A stretch of 64,000 nt of DNA from Pseudonocardia benzenivorans CB1190. Its GTDB lineage: Bacteria > Actinomycetota > Actinomycetes > Mycobacteriales > Pseudonocardiaceae. The DNA is taken from the NCBI RefSeq assembly GCF_000196675.2, contig NC_015312.1:310001-374000 (forward strand), read 5' to 3'. The position numbers were made by a program, and so were the translations under genes. The notes beneath the pieces were generated by a model, which searched no databases, was not told the DNA's origin, and saw nothing but the letters and a program-made list of their open reading frames with translations. Positions 50,708-58,834 of this stretch are shown in pieces; within the stretch, counting starts at the first letter, position 1, and the number at the start of each line of letters is the position of its first letter.

Positions 50708-51127
50708 TCAGCCGCCCACGATCGCCAGGTGGCGGACTCCTGTTCGGCCGGTGTGCGAGAAGTTGTCGAGCTCGGCGAGTTCGACGTCGTCGAGGACCGG
50801 GAGCCGGTCGAGCAACCCGTCGACGTCGTGCGGCAGCAGCGACCGGCGTCCTTCCAGGCCGGTGAGGAACATGCTGACGCCTGCCGACCCGGCCCGCCCG
50901 AACGCCCGGTGCAGAGCCTCCACGCCGTCGGTGTCGAACCGGCGGATCTGTGCGAGATCGATGATCAGTGCGCCGGGACCCGCGGGCCGCGGGGTGTCCT
51001 CGACGAGCCGTTCGACGAGCCGCACCAGCCGACTGCCCGTGCGTCCCGACAGCTCGCCCGCAGCCCTGACGATGTGTCCCCGTCCCGACCGTTCGACGGC
51101 CAGTTGCATCGTGAACGTCGCGTGCAT
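50708..51127 (-). CDS. STAS domain protein (anti-sigma factor antagonist-like)
   Basis: A 139-residue STAS protein. The core GALIIDLAQIRRFDTDGVEALHRAFGRA aligns with the phosphorylation loop of SpoIIAA-like antagonists, where DSxG is expected; here it is DTDG, with Thr where Ser is phosphorylated. The second half has GVSMFLTGL, the usual strand. Two ATG starts are possible (51127, 51109); GGGGGAGGA lies just before the first. No kinase or sigma factor gene is near, so its partner is elsewhere. A 305-base region upstream holds its promoter. Confidence 0.78.
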   Translation of the reverse strand: MHATFTMQLAVERSGRGHIVRAAGELSGRTGSRLVRLVERLVEDTPRPAGPGALIIDLAQIRRFDTDGVEALHRAFGRAGSAGVSMFLTGLEGRRSLLPHDVDGLLDRLPVLDDVELAELDNFSHTGRTGVRHLAIVGG

Positions 51128-51432
51128 TCCTCCCCCGTCTCGGGTGGCCGCCCCCGTTGGTGGCCCCCGGGGCATCGTTGCCCGCTCGGGTGAACGCCTC
51201 GACGCTAGGAAATGAGCGGCGCACACACGAGGGTCGAAGGTCCCGCCGTCCGGTCCGGGGTCCGCCCTGGTCGCTGTGGCTCGCAGGGCGGCTCCCGGAC
51301 CGCACGTCTCCGCGACCGGCTGCGCAGCACGGGCGAGAGGGTCACCCTCGCCCGCACCCCCCGGACGGCGCGGCCGGGTCGCGGAACCTCGTGCGGTGCC
51401 GCACGATTACCCAGACCGTACCCTGTGGACGT
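51128..51432. other. Intergenic region before the STAS gene
   Basis: About 300 bases with no convincing gene on either strand. Contains GGGGGAGGA next to the STAS start and otherwise unremarkable GC-rich sequence; no clear hairpin or operator was seen. Confidence 0.4.
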
Positions 51433-51840
51433 TCAGGGTCCGGAAGGGCGCTCCTGCAAGGCCCAGCCGTTGCCGTCGGGGTCGTCGAAGAAGCAGAACG
51501 AGTTCCACGGTCCGCCCTTGCCCGGAGCCCACGTGCCGTCCTCGCCGACGTGCCGGACCTCGGTGACGTCGACGCCCCGTTCCGCCAGCTGGGACCGCGC
51601 GGCCTCGACGTCCGACACCGAGATCTGCAGGCCCTTGACCGAACCCGGCTCGGTCGAGGCCAGACCCGTGCCGAACGTGACCGAGCACGCCGAGCCCGGC
51701 GGGGTGAGCTGCACGATGCGCATCGTGTCGCTGACCTGCCGGTCGACGTCGACGACGAACCCGACCTGCTCGGCGTAGAAGGCCAGGCTCCGGTCGACGT
51801 CGGCCACGGGCAGCACGACGACCTCCAGCTTCCAGTCCAT
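51433..51840 (-). CDS. VOC family protein
   Basis: A 135-residue protein in the common 'VVVLPVADVDRSLAFYAEQVGF' VOC form, with ISVSDVEAARSQLAERGV in module 2 and FFDDPDGNGWALQE at the end. A Gly/Trp-rich loop (TWAPGKGGPWNSF) before the last strand is typical of the extradiol-dioxygenase-like, glyoxalase-named subgroup. The first metal ligand is not conserved as His (LEVVVLPV), so metal-dependent catalysis is doubtful. Monocistronic by position. Function unknown. Confidence 0.82.
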   Translation of the reverse strand: MDWKLEVVVLPVADVDRSLAFYAEQVGFVVDVDRQVSDTMRIVQLTPPGSACSVTFGTGLASTEPGSVKGLQISVSDVEAARSQLAERGVDVTEVRHVGEDGTWAPGKGGPWNSFCFFDDPDGNGWALQERPSGP

Positions 51841-51971
51841 CAGCGTCTCCTCGTCACACGGCCGCCCGGTGCGGTGCGGCGCACTGGGAAGAACGACGCA
51901 GTGTCCCCGAACTCATCGGTGCCGGGGGAGTGTCGCGGGCGGTGCCGGTCGGCGCGGCCGGACGAGGGGGT

Positions 51972-52691
51972 TCAGCGCGGGGTGAAGTCGGGGTCGCGAC
52001 CGAGCTCGCCGAGCAACCGGTCCTGCAGGGGCGCGTCGTCGGGTACGGCCACCCGCGGCCCGAACACGACGATCCCCGGCCCGAAGGCATCGGGCGTCCG
52101 CATCTCCGCCGGCATCGCCACGGCCGTCGGCCACATCCGCTCGACCTCCGCGGGGTCGATCGTGTCGTCCTGGAAGGTGGCGCGGGCGAGGTCCCAGCCG
52201 TGCAGGACGAGGTCGGCGCTCACGACCTCGTCGACGTGCCGGGCGACCGTCGTCTGACCCATCGGGGTGCCGACGACGGTGCGTGCGACGGTCGGGTCGA
52301 CCAGCACGGCCTCGACGTCGGCGCGGGCGGCGTGCACGGCGGCGAGCGGGTCCTCGTCGACCGTGGGTGCGGGGCTCAGGGCGCGCCCGACCGGTGTCAG
52401 CATTGCCTGGTGCATGTCGACGACGTGGCCGACCACGTCCCGCGCCGTCCACTCCGCGCACGGCGACTGGTTGCCCCACGCGGTCTCCGCGACCCCGGCG
52501 ACGGTGGCGGCGAAGCGCTCCGACCGTCGGCGGAAGCGCCGGACGATGTCGTCGAGCGCGGCGTCGTCGAGTGCGGCGTCGTCGAGTGCGGCGTCGTCGG
52601 GGGTGACGTCGTCGAGCGCGGCGTCGTCGAGCCCGGCTACGTCGAGCGCGGATTCGTCGAGCCCGGCGTCGGGCGGCTTCTCCTCGCTCAC
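51972..52691 (-). CDS. Mycothiol-dependent isomerase-like DinB protein with acidic repeat N-terminus
   Basis: A 239-residue protein of the maleylpyruvate isomerase/TIGR03086 group: FAATVAGVAETAWGNQSPCAEWTARDVVGHVVDMHQAML contains the metal-binding His pattern, with a second site in RHVDEVVSADLVLHGWDLARA. In front lies an unusual ~50-residue run of ALDDA/ALDDV units encoded by 15-base repeats (about 52550-52675). GTG 52691 follows GGAGGG. The family uses mycothiol as cofactor or has roles in stress. The repeat looks like a disordered acidic spacer; it is not the fold-forming pentapeptide repeat. Confidence 0.78.
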   Translation of the reverse strand: MSEEKPPDAGLDESALDVAGLDDAALDDVTPDDAALDDAALDDAALDDIVRRFRRRSERFAATVAGVAETAWGNQSPCAEWTARDVVGHVVDMHQAMLTPVGRALSPAPTVDEDPLAAVHAARADVEAVLVDPTVARTVVGTPMGQTTVARHVDEVVSADLVLHGWDLARATFQDDTIDPAEVERMWPTAVAMPAEMRTPDAFGPGIVVFGPRVAVPDDAPLQDRLLGELGRDPDFTPR

Positions 52692-52879
52692 GCGTCCCTC
52701 CGTTGGTCCGGATGCCGGGTGCCGACGGCATGCTGCCACCCCGGCGAGCCGGGCGGAACGACCTGCAGCCGCGACACCGGTGGGCGCCCCGATCCGGGGA
52801 GGAGCGCCTCGGGCACGATGAGCGGGTGGGGCGCGTTGGCCCTGCGAGGGCACGTTCGCGACGACCCGGGGGAGAGTGG

Positions 52880-53668
52880 GTGCGCAAGGGCACGGCGGTC
52901 CTGCTGGTGGTCGTGCTCGCGATCGCGGTGGGGATCGGCGTCGTCGTCTGGCGGGCGGTGAACAAGCCGAGGCCGGGGTGCGTCGTCTCCGGCGACCGCG
53001 ACATCACGCTGTCGATCGAGCAGGCCGAGAATGCCGCGACGATCGCGGGCGTCGGGTACGCCGAGGGCCTGCCCGACCACGCGGTGACCGTCGCCATCGC
53101 GACGGCGCTGCAGGAGTCCCGGCTGCAGAACCTGCCCGACGGCGACCGCGACTCCGCAGGCCTGTTCCAGCAGCGCCCGAGCCAGGGCTGGGGAACGTAC
53201 GCGCAGGTCACCGACCCCGTGTACGCGGCGACGGCGTTCTACCGGAAGCTGCGCGAACAGCCCGACTGGCAGGACATCAGCGTCACCCAGGCCGCGCAGG
53301 TGGTGCAGCGCTCGGCGGCACCGCAGGCCTACGCGCAGTGGGAGCCGCAGGCGCGTGCCATGGCGATGGCGCTGACGGGGGAGTCGCCCGCGGCGCTGCG
53401 CTGCCGGGACGTTCCGCTGACCGTCCCGGGCGCCGATGTCGCCACCGTCGCCGCGAACGAGCTGGGCACGACCAAGCTCTCCGGGCCGCAGCCGCAGCAG
53501 CGCGGCTGGGCCATCGCGTCGTGGCTGGTCGCGCACGCCGCCCGGCTCGGCCTGGACTCGGTGACCTACGACGGGCGCACCTGGACGGCCGACTCCGGGC
53601 AGTGGGAGACGACGGGTCCCGCCGACGGCACGCTGTCGCTGCAGCGCGCCACCAGCGCCGACCAGTAG
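52880..53668 (+). CDS. Membrane-anchored lysozyme-fold (lytic transglycosylase-like) protein
   Basis: A 262-residue protein with one N-terminal signal anchor (AVLLVVVLAIAVGIGVVVW) and an outside domain. VTVAIATALQESRLQNLPDGDRDSAGLFQQRPSQGWGTYAQVTDP carries the likely catalytic Glu (LQES) and the GLFQQRPSQGWG signature of an actinobacterial lysozyme-like group often misannotated as heavy metal transporters. A second region (residues ~195-250) is Trp-rich and may bind wall polymers. GTG 52880 is used because GGGGGAGAG precedes it. Likely cleaves peptidoglycan at the membrane surface. Confidence 0.78.
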   Translation: MRKGTAVLLVVVLAIAVGIGVVVWRAVNKPRPGCVVSGDRDITLSIEQAENAATIAGVGYAEGLPDHAVTVAIATALQESRLQNLPDGDRDSAGLFQQRPSQGWGTYAQVTDPVYAATAFYRKLREQPDWQDISVTQAAQVVQRSAAPQAYAQWEPQARAMAMALTGESPAALRCRDVPLTVPGADVATVAANELGTTKLSGPQPQQRGWAIASWLVAHAARLGLDSVTYDGRTWTADSGQWETTGPADGTLSLQRATSADQ

Positions 53669-53691
53669 CCGGCGCCTGTGGGCCGTGGCCG

Positions 53692-54354
53692 TCAGTCCGC
53701 CAGCCCGTGCCGGTAGGCGTAGTTGACGGCCTGGGCGCGGTCGCGCAGCCCGGCCTTCGCGAACAGGTGGTTCACGTGGGTCTTGATCGTCGCCTCGCCG
53801 ACGACGAGCCGACGCGCGATCTCGCGGTTCGACAGCCCCTGCGCGATCAACGCCAGCACCTCGACCTCGCGCGGGGTGAGCCCGTCCGGCGGCTCGCCCC
53901 CTGCCGGCGCGGGCTGGGACGCGGCGACGAGCCGGGCCAGCGCGCCGGCGTCGATCGTGCCCTGGCCGTCGGCGGCCGAATGCAGCGCGCGGCCGATCGC
54001 GTCGGCGTCGGCGTCCTTGGACAGCCAGCCCGCGGCGCCGGCCCGCAGCGCGGCGACGATGGCGTCGTCGTCGACGTAGGTCGTCAGCACGACGACGGCC
54101 GTCCCGGGGTGGGCCGCGCGGACCCGGCGGGTCGCCTCGACGCCGTCGCAGCCGGGCATCCGCAGGTCGGTGAGCAGCACGTCCGGGCGGTGCCGGTCGA
54201 CCAGCGCGACGGCCTCCTCGCCGTCGGCGGCGGCCCCGACCACGGTGATGCCCGGCAGCAGGCCGAGCAGGGTGGCGAGCCCGTCGCGGACGATGCGCTG
54301 GTCGTCGGCCAGCACGACGCGCAGCGCGCGGCCCGTCCCGTCGCCGCCCGTCAC
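53692..54354 (-). CDS. NarL/LuxR-type response regulator
   Basis: A 220-residue two-domain regulator. The receiver has acidic residues in VLADDQRIVRDGL, phospho-Asp in PDVLLTDLRMPGCDG, Thr in VVVLTTYVDDDAI and Lys in GWLSKDA. The output helix-turn-helix is LTPREVEVLALIAQGLSNREIARRLVVGEATIKTHVNHLF. GTG 54354 overlaps the histidine kinase stop (GTGA). It is the target of that kinase. Genes controlled are unknown; autoregulation of the three-gene operon is common. Confidence 0.9.
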   Translation of the reverse strand: MTGGDGTGRALRVVLADDQRIVRDGLATLLGLLPGITVVGAAADGEEAVALVDRHRPDVLLTDLRMPGCDGVEATRRVRAAHPGTAVVVLTTYVDDDAIVAALRAGAAGWLSKDADADAIGRALHSAADGQGTIDAGALARLVAASQPAPAGGEPPDGLTPREVEVLALIAQGLSNREIARRLVVGEATIKTHVNHLFAKAGLRDRAQAVNYAYRHGLAD

Positions 54355-55472
54355 GCCGTCGTCGTGGCCGCTGCCGGAACCGTCAGGGTCACCCGCCATC
54401 CGTCCTCCGTCGGTCCCGCGTCGACGTGCGCGCCGATCAGCGCAGCGCGTTCGCCCATCCCGACCAGACCGTAGCCGCCCGGTGTCGAGGGTGCGGGCGG
54501 CGCACCGGCCCGGTCACGGACGTCGAGGACGACCGCATCGTCGTCCCGGGCGAGCCGGACCCGCACGGGCGCGTCCGGCGCGTGCTTGCGCGCGTTGGTC
54601 AACGCCTCCTGCGCGGTCCGCAGCACGGTCTCGCGGACCTCGGGCGGCAACAGCCCGACGTCCTCGGCGTCGAGCGTCGCGTCGGGATGTTCGGCCACGA
54701 GCGCCTGCAGCCCCTCGCGCAGGTCGACGGGCTCGGTGCGCAGCGCGTGCACGGCGCGCCGGGCCTCGGCGAGCCCCTCGACGGCGAGACGGTGCGCACG
54801 CTCGATCTGTTCCACGGTGTCGGCCGGCGACCCGTCGCGCTGCACCATCAGCTTCGCGCCCTGCAGCTGCACGGCCAGCGCCGAGAGCGAGTGCGCCAGC
54901 ACGTCGTGGACGTCGCGGGCGATGCGGGCCCGCTCGGCGAGCGCGGCGGCGCGGGCGTGCTCCTCGTCGGCCCGCGCCTCCGAGGCCTGCGCGATCTCGC
55001 GGTCCTCGGCCCGGCGCCGCGCGGCGCGCTGGGCGGTCCCGATGAGCAGGACGCTCACCATCGACAGCACGACGACGCCGATCGAGAGCAGGCTCTCCCC
55101 GCGCATCGCGACCGCGAGCCCGGTGTCCGTCGCGACGAGCACCGCGAGCGCCCAGGGGAGCGACAGCCGGCTGCCCGCGGCGCCGACCGCGACGTAGCAG
55201 AACGTGATCGGGACCGACCAGTGCCCGATGTCGGCGACGAGCAGGACACCGCCCGCCGCGACGGCGACGATCCACGCCGGCCCCAGCCAGGGCGGCCACG
55301 CCGGCCGGGTCGCCATGGCGGTCCAACCGGCGATCGAGAGCAGGCAGCCGGTGACCGTCAGCACGGACAGCCCGAGGCGCGGCGGCCCGATGACCGCCGC
55401 GCCCAGGATGACGGGGAGCCATGCCAGCGAGCCGACCCGCCGGAACGGCCCCGGTCGCGGATCGAGGATCAC
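54351..55472 (-). CDS. NarL-family sensor histidine kinase
   Basis: A 373-residue sensor with about six membrane helices in the first 160 residues (LAWLPVILGAAVIGPPRLGLSV, WLGPAWIVAVAAGGVLLVADI, LSIGVVVLSMVSVLLIGTA and others) and no large outside domain, so it probably senses the membrane or a helper protein. HisKA_3 follows: ERARIARDVHDVLAHSLSALAVQ, His near residue 210. The ATPase has the N box TAQEALTNARKHA and G box GYGLVGMGERA. GTG 55472 overlaps the stop of the membrane protein upstream. Confidence 0.9.
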   Translation of the reverse strand: MILDPRPGPFRRVGSLAWLPVILGAAVIGPPRLGLSVLTVTGCLLSIAGWTAMATRPAWPPWLGPAWIVAVAAGGVLLVADIGHWSVPITFCYVAVGAAGSRLSLPWALAVLVATDTGLAVAMRGESLLSIGVVVLSMVSVLLIGTAQRAARRRAEDREIAQASEARADEEHARAAALAERARIARDVHDVLAHSLSALAVQLQGAKLMVQRDGSPADTVEQIERAHRLAVEGLAEARRAVHALRTEPVDLREGLQALVAEHPDATLDAEDVGLLPPEVRETVLRTAQEALTNARKHAPDAPVRVRLARDDDAVVLDVRDRAGAPPAPSTPGGYGLVGMGERAALIGAHVDAGPTEDGWRVTLTVPAAATTTA

Positions 55473-55984
55473 CGTCCGAGTGTGGCCCGGCCGATGCGCT
55501 CCGCGCGACGGCCGTCGCGCAGCGGCCGCCCGTCCTGCCGGATCCGCTGCCGCAGCACGATGCCCTGGACCGCGAGGCTCAGGCCGAACGACAGCGCGAC
55601 CGTCGACGTCGCGAGGGCCGCGGTGGCGGCGTCCACATGGTGGGCGCCGATCTCGATGGCGACGCGGGTGGCGATCGAGATCGTCCACAGCGCCAGCGCG
55701 GGCACGCCGCCGCGCAGGTACAGGAAGCCCTCGCGCGTCTCGAGGCTGACGGCGCGGGCGCGCAGCCAGCCGAGGACGACGGTGAGGACCAGCTCCCCGC
55801 CGATGAGCGCGCCCCCCGCGGCGGTGATCGTCGGGTGTGCCTCCACGACGGCGTAGAGCCCGAGGACGATCAGCAGCAGCGGCAGCAGGGTGAGCTTCGT
55901 CCCGCTGGCGTACTGGCCCACGACCTGCCGGTACACGATCCAGCCGAGGACGAGGACCGCGATGAGGATCTGCTCGATGTTCAC
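55469..55984 (-). CDS. DUF1453/CcdC-like membrane protein, first gene of two-component operon
   Basis: A 171-residue protein with about five membrane helices (ILIAVLVLGWIVYRQVVGQ, LTLLPLLLIVLGLYAVVEA, ALIGGELVLTVVLGWLRARAV, VPALALWTISIATRVAIEIG, STVALSFGLSLAVQGIVL). LGWIVYRQV...G....LLP and GWLRARAVSLETREGFLYLRGG fit the DUF1453 family. GTGA overlap with the kinase gene implies co-translation; it may be an accessory sensor for the kinase, like other small membrane proteins coupled to NarL kinases. Confidence 0.75.
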   Translation of the reverse strand: MNIEQILIAVLVLGWIVYRQVVGQYASGTKLTLLPLLLIVLGLYAVVEAHPTITAAGGALIGGELVLTVVLGWLRARAVSLETREGFLYLRGGVPALALWTISIATRVAIEIGAHHVDAATAALATSTVALSFGLSLAVQGIVLRQRIRQDGRPLRDGRRAERIGRATLGR

Positions 55985-56170
55985 GACGTCGAGCCTGCTC
56001 GGTTCGGTCCCGCCGGACACCGGCCCATGGGTGGAGACCGGGTGGAGATCGGGTGGGCCCGGACCCGGTGCCGGGCCCACCCGTGGGCGGTTCGGCGGGA
56101 TCAGCCGGGGAGGACCGCCGCCGACGAGCGGACGAGCGGCCCCGGCGGCCCGACGCCGAGGAGCCGGGAC

Positions 56171-56410
56171 GTGAGCATCGAACGGATCTTCGCCGTCCTG
56201 CTGGCCGGCCTGCTCGGCTTCGGCGGCTTCGGTTCGCTGCCCGGGCTGTGCGGTCAGCCGGCCGGGGCCGGCGTGCAGACGGACACGGAATCCTGCACTC
56301 GGCGGCCGTCGGCAACATCAGCCCTGGGCCGAACGGCCTCTACCGGGACGGCCGGCGGGCTCGTGGCGGCCGTCGCGCTGGCCGTCGCCGCCGGTCTGTT
56401 GCTGGGCTGA
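56171..56410 (+). CDS. Small two-helix membrane protein
   Basis: A 79-residue protein. Helix 1 is RIFAVLLAGLLGFGGFGSL and helix 2 GGLVAAVALAVAAGLLLG; the loop between contains two Cys (LPGLCGQ, TESCTRR). It starts GTG at 56171 after GAGGAG. It is divergent from the two-component operon. No family recognised; it could equally be a shadow frame, but the ribosome site and helix pattern support it. Confidence 0.5.
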   Translation: MSIERIFAVLLAGLLGFGGFGSLPGLCGQPAGAGVQTDTESCTRRPSATSALGRTASTGTAGGLVAAVALAVAAGLLLG

Positions 56411-56419
56411 CGGTGCGTT

Positions 56420-57034
56420 CTAGCGCCTGATCAGCGTCGTCACCCGCACCACCGACGGGCCCGCCGGTGTCGACCCGAAGCCGAACCGCACCGGCGGGTC
56501 GACCGGGGTGAGCGCCCCCTGGTCGACGCCGTCCCAGGCGACCGACGCCGCGACGATCCGGTGCATGTCGCGGGCGCAGTAGAACTCGTCGCGGTCACCA
56601 GTGGCGCTGCCCCGCGTCCGCACGCCGGGGAGCACCCTGCGGGCGACGACGTCGATCGCCGACACCCACGGGATCGACGTCGCGAGCGGGGTGGGGACGG
56701 CCGCGAGCAGCAGCCCGAGCGGGGGCCGCCCGCCGGTGCGGAACGTCGCGGCGAGCGGGCCCGCGCGGACGGTCCAGCGGGGGCCGTCGACGGTCGCCGC
56801 CACCGGGACGACCCGCACCTCGTCGAACGTGTACGTCGCCGCGACGAACTCGGCCACCGCCGGACCGGGCGCGAGGAGCAGCCGGTGCCCGTCGGGGCGT
56901 TCGGCCATCACGTCGGTGAACGCGCCCAGCGGCGACCGCCTCCAGCGCCCGACGACGACGCGCAGCCCCGCGGCCGTCCCGAGCCCCGCGATGTGGCCGT
57001 CGAACCGGTCGAGCGTGGTCGTGGTCCCGGTCAT
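56420..57034 (-). CDS. Hypothetical protein coupled to a TetR regulator
   Basis: A 204-residue protein with regular beta-rich sequence (LRVVVGRWRRSPLGAFTDVMAERPDGHRLLLAP, YTFDEVRVVPVAATVDGPRWTVRAGPLAATF, TTLIRR at the end), no signal peptide and no membrane helix. It resembles a family of actinomycete hypothetical proteins with a repeated 'PDG.R.LLAP' start. A single Cys (EFYCARDMHR) stands in a charged stretch. ATG overlaps the TetR stop (ATGA). Because it is co-translated with the TetR gene, it may modify the same signal or drug that the divergent ABC pump exports. Confidence 0.7.
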   Translation of the reverse strand: MTGTTTTLDRFDGHIAGLGTAAGLRVVVGRWRRSPLGAFTDVMAERPDGHRLLLAPGPAVAEFVAATYTFDEVRVVPVAATVDGPRWTVRAGPLAATFRTGGRPPLGLLLAAVPTPLATSIPWVSAIDVVARRVLPGVRTRGSATGDRDEFYCARDMHRIVAASVAWDGVDQGALTPVDPPVRFGFGSTPAGPSVVRVTTLIRR

Positions 57035-57786
57035 CGTTCCCCGTCCGCCATGCGCTCGACGCCGTCGAGCAGCAGCCGCAGCCCGAATTCCCATGCGGCG
57101 TCGGAGTACTCCTCGTCGAAACCGCCCTGCTCCCAGATGTGCGTCATCGCCGGGAACCGCTCGGGCGTGTAGTAGGTGCCCCAGAAGCTCTGCCGGGACT
57201 CCCAGTAGTCGTCCTGGGTCACCCCGGTCCGGGCCGAGACACTGGTGTCGGTCACCGCCGAGCGGGCCGCCCCGAAGACGTGCGCCTCGACGAGGCCCGC
57301 CACGCGGGCGACCGTCGTCGCGGGCAGCCCGGTGAGCAGGACGGCGCGGTAGAGGTCCTCCTGTGCGTCGAGCACGTGCGGGCCCAACGGCATGCGCCAC
57401 AGGTTCGAGCGGATCAGCCACGGGTTGGCCTGGTACATCGCCCACGCCTCGCGGGCGTGGAACTCGACCTGCGCCCGCCACGGCAGGGTGCGGTCGGGCA
57501 GGGCGCGCCCGGCCCAGGCGCGGTCGATCATCAGCTCGAACAGCTCCTCCTTGCCCGGCACGTAGGTGTAGAGGCTCATCGCCCCGACCCCGAGGTGCTG
57601 TGCCACCTTGCGCATCGACAGCTCGTCGACGCCCTGCTGCGAGGCGACCTCGATCGCGCCCGAGACGACCTGGTCCAGCGTCAGTCGCTGGCGCGGGCCG
57701 CGGGCAGGTGGCGGGGGCGGGTCCCAGAGCAGCCGGATCATGGCGCGGCCCTCGGCCGTGCCCCACTCCGTGTCTGGTTCGTCCAT
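57031..57786 (-). CDS. TetR/AcrR family repressor, tetracycline-repressor C-terminal type
   Basis: A 251-residue regulator. The DNA-binding part is RLTLDQVVSGAIEVASQQGVDELSMRKVAQHLGVGAMSLYTYVPGKEELF, and the ligand domain has the TetR_C_1 pattern (WRAQVEFHAREAWAMYQANPWLI and VEAHVFGAARS). It is divergent from the ABC transporter genes with a palindrome between, the usual layout for a repressor that controls its own gene and the pump. Overlap with the hypothetical gene shows a two-gene operon. Confidence 0.88.
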   Translation of the reverse strand: MDEPDTEWGTAEGRAMIRLLWDPPPPPARGPRQRLTLDQVVSGAIEVASQQGVDELSMRKVAQHLGVGAMSLYTYVPGKEELFELMIDRAWAGRALPDRTLPWRAQVEFHAREAWAMYQANPWLIRSNLWRMPLGPHVLDAQEDLYRAVLLTGLPATTVARVAGLVEAHVFGAARSAVTDTSVSARTGVTQDDYWESRQSFWGTYYTPERFPAMTHIWEQGGFDEEYSDAAWEFGLRLLLDGVERMADGER

Positions 57787-57817
57787 TTCGCGAGCCTCTC
57801 TTCACGCACTCACTTCG

Positions 57818-57831
57818 TACGGTGTACCGTA
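57818..57831. promoter_or_regulatory. TetR operator palindrome in divergent promoter
   Basis: TACGGT and ACCGTA are perfect arms around GT (57818-57831). A related pair, CGGTACG and CCGTACG, follows at 57847-57859, suggesting two operator sites between the TetR gene and the ABC genes. Confidence 0.65.
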
Positions 57832-57874
57832 TCGGACTGCTGACGCGGTACGCCGTACGGAGTTCGGAGGTCGG

Positions 57875-58834
57875 ATGATCCACACCGAGTCGCTCGCCAG
57901 GACGTTCCGGGTGGGCAAGGAGACGGTCGAGGCCGTGCGCGGGATCGATCTCGACGTGGCCGAGGGGGAGCTGGTCGCCTTCCTCGGCCCGAACGGCGCG
58001 GGCAAGTCGACCACCCTGCGGATGCTCACCAGTCTGCTCCCGCCCACGTCCGGCAGCGCGACCGTCGCGGGGGTCGACGTCGTCGCGAACCCGGCGGAGG
58101 TCCGGCGGCGCATCGGCTACATCGGGCAGAAGGACGGCGCCGGCCACAACTACCGGGTCCGCGACGAGCTGCTCATGCAGGGCCGCTTCTACGGGATGAG
58201 CAGGGCCGAGGCGGCCGAGAGCGGCGAGGAGCTGCTGCGCACGCTCGACCTCGAGGCGTTGCGGATGCGCAAGGTCAGCTCGCTGTCGGGCGGCCAGAAG
58301 CGCAGGCTCGACATTGCGCTCGGCCTCATCCACGCACCCGGCCTGTTGTTCCTCGACGAGCCGTCCACCGGGATGGACCCGCAGAACCGGGCCAACCTGT
58401 GGGACCACATCATGCGCATCCGCGAGCAGCGCGGCACCACGATCGTGCTCACCACCCACTACCTCGACGAGGCCGACGCCATGGCCGAGCGGGTCGTCAT
58501 CATCGACCACGGCCGGATCATCGCCGACGACACCGCCGAGACCCTCAAGGCCAAACAGGCGGGCGACCGGCTCACCGTCGTCGTCCGGCCCGACCAGGCC
58601 GCGGCCGCCCGGGCCCTGTTCGGGGCCGAGGGCAGCGACCTCGAGGAGCGCCCCGACGACGACGGGGTGGCCCTCTCCGTCCGCGTCGACGCCGCATCGC
58701 ACGCCATGCCCGGGGTCCTCGCCCGGCTGCGGGACGCGGGCCTCGACGTCGTCGCCGCGGCGGCGCGGCGTCCCACCCTCGACGACGTCTTCCTCAACCT
58801 CACCGGCCGCAGCCTGCGCGAAGGAGAGTCCTGA
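57875..58834 (+). CDS. ABC transporter ATP-binding protein, DrrA-like
   Basis: A 319-residue ATPase. Walker A is FLGPNGAGKSTTL, signature SSLSGGQKRRLDIALGL, Walker B LLFLDEPSTGMDP and switch His VLTTHYLDEADAMAER. The C-terminal ~90 residues form the DrrA/daunorubicin-resistance extension ending TLDDVFLNLTGRSLRE. It powers the permease encoded by the next gene, whose ATG overlaps its stop (TGATG). CGGAGG stands eight bases before the start. Export of a hydrophobic drug or lipid is likely. Confidence 0.88.
   Translation: MIHTESLARTFRVGKETVEAVRGIDLDVAEGELVAFLGPNGAGKSTTLRMLTSLLPPTSGSATVAGVDVVANPAEVRRRIGYIGQKDGAGHNYRVRDELLMQGRFYGMSRAEAAESGEELLRTLDLEALRMRKVSSLSGGQKRRLDIALGLIHAPGLLFLDEPSTGMDPQNRANLWDHIMRIREQRGTTIVLTTHYLDEADAMAERVVIIDHGRIIADDTAETLKAKQAGDRLTVVVRPDQAAAARALFGAEGSDLEERPDDDGVALSVRVDAASHAMPGVLARLRDAGLDVVAAAARRPTLDDVFLNLTGRSLREGES

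Noticed and set aside
52550..52675. Pentapeptide-repeat protein fold in the ALDDA region
   Set aside because: The consensus A(D/N)LxX is not met and the run is too short; an acidic disordered spacer is more likely.
55421..56170. In-frame upstream extension of the small two-helix protein
   Set aside because: The upstream frame is an antisense shadow of the DUF1453 gene; the GTG at 56171 has a ribosome site.
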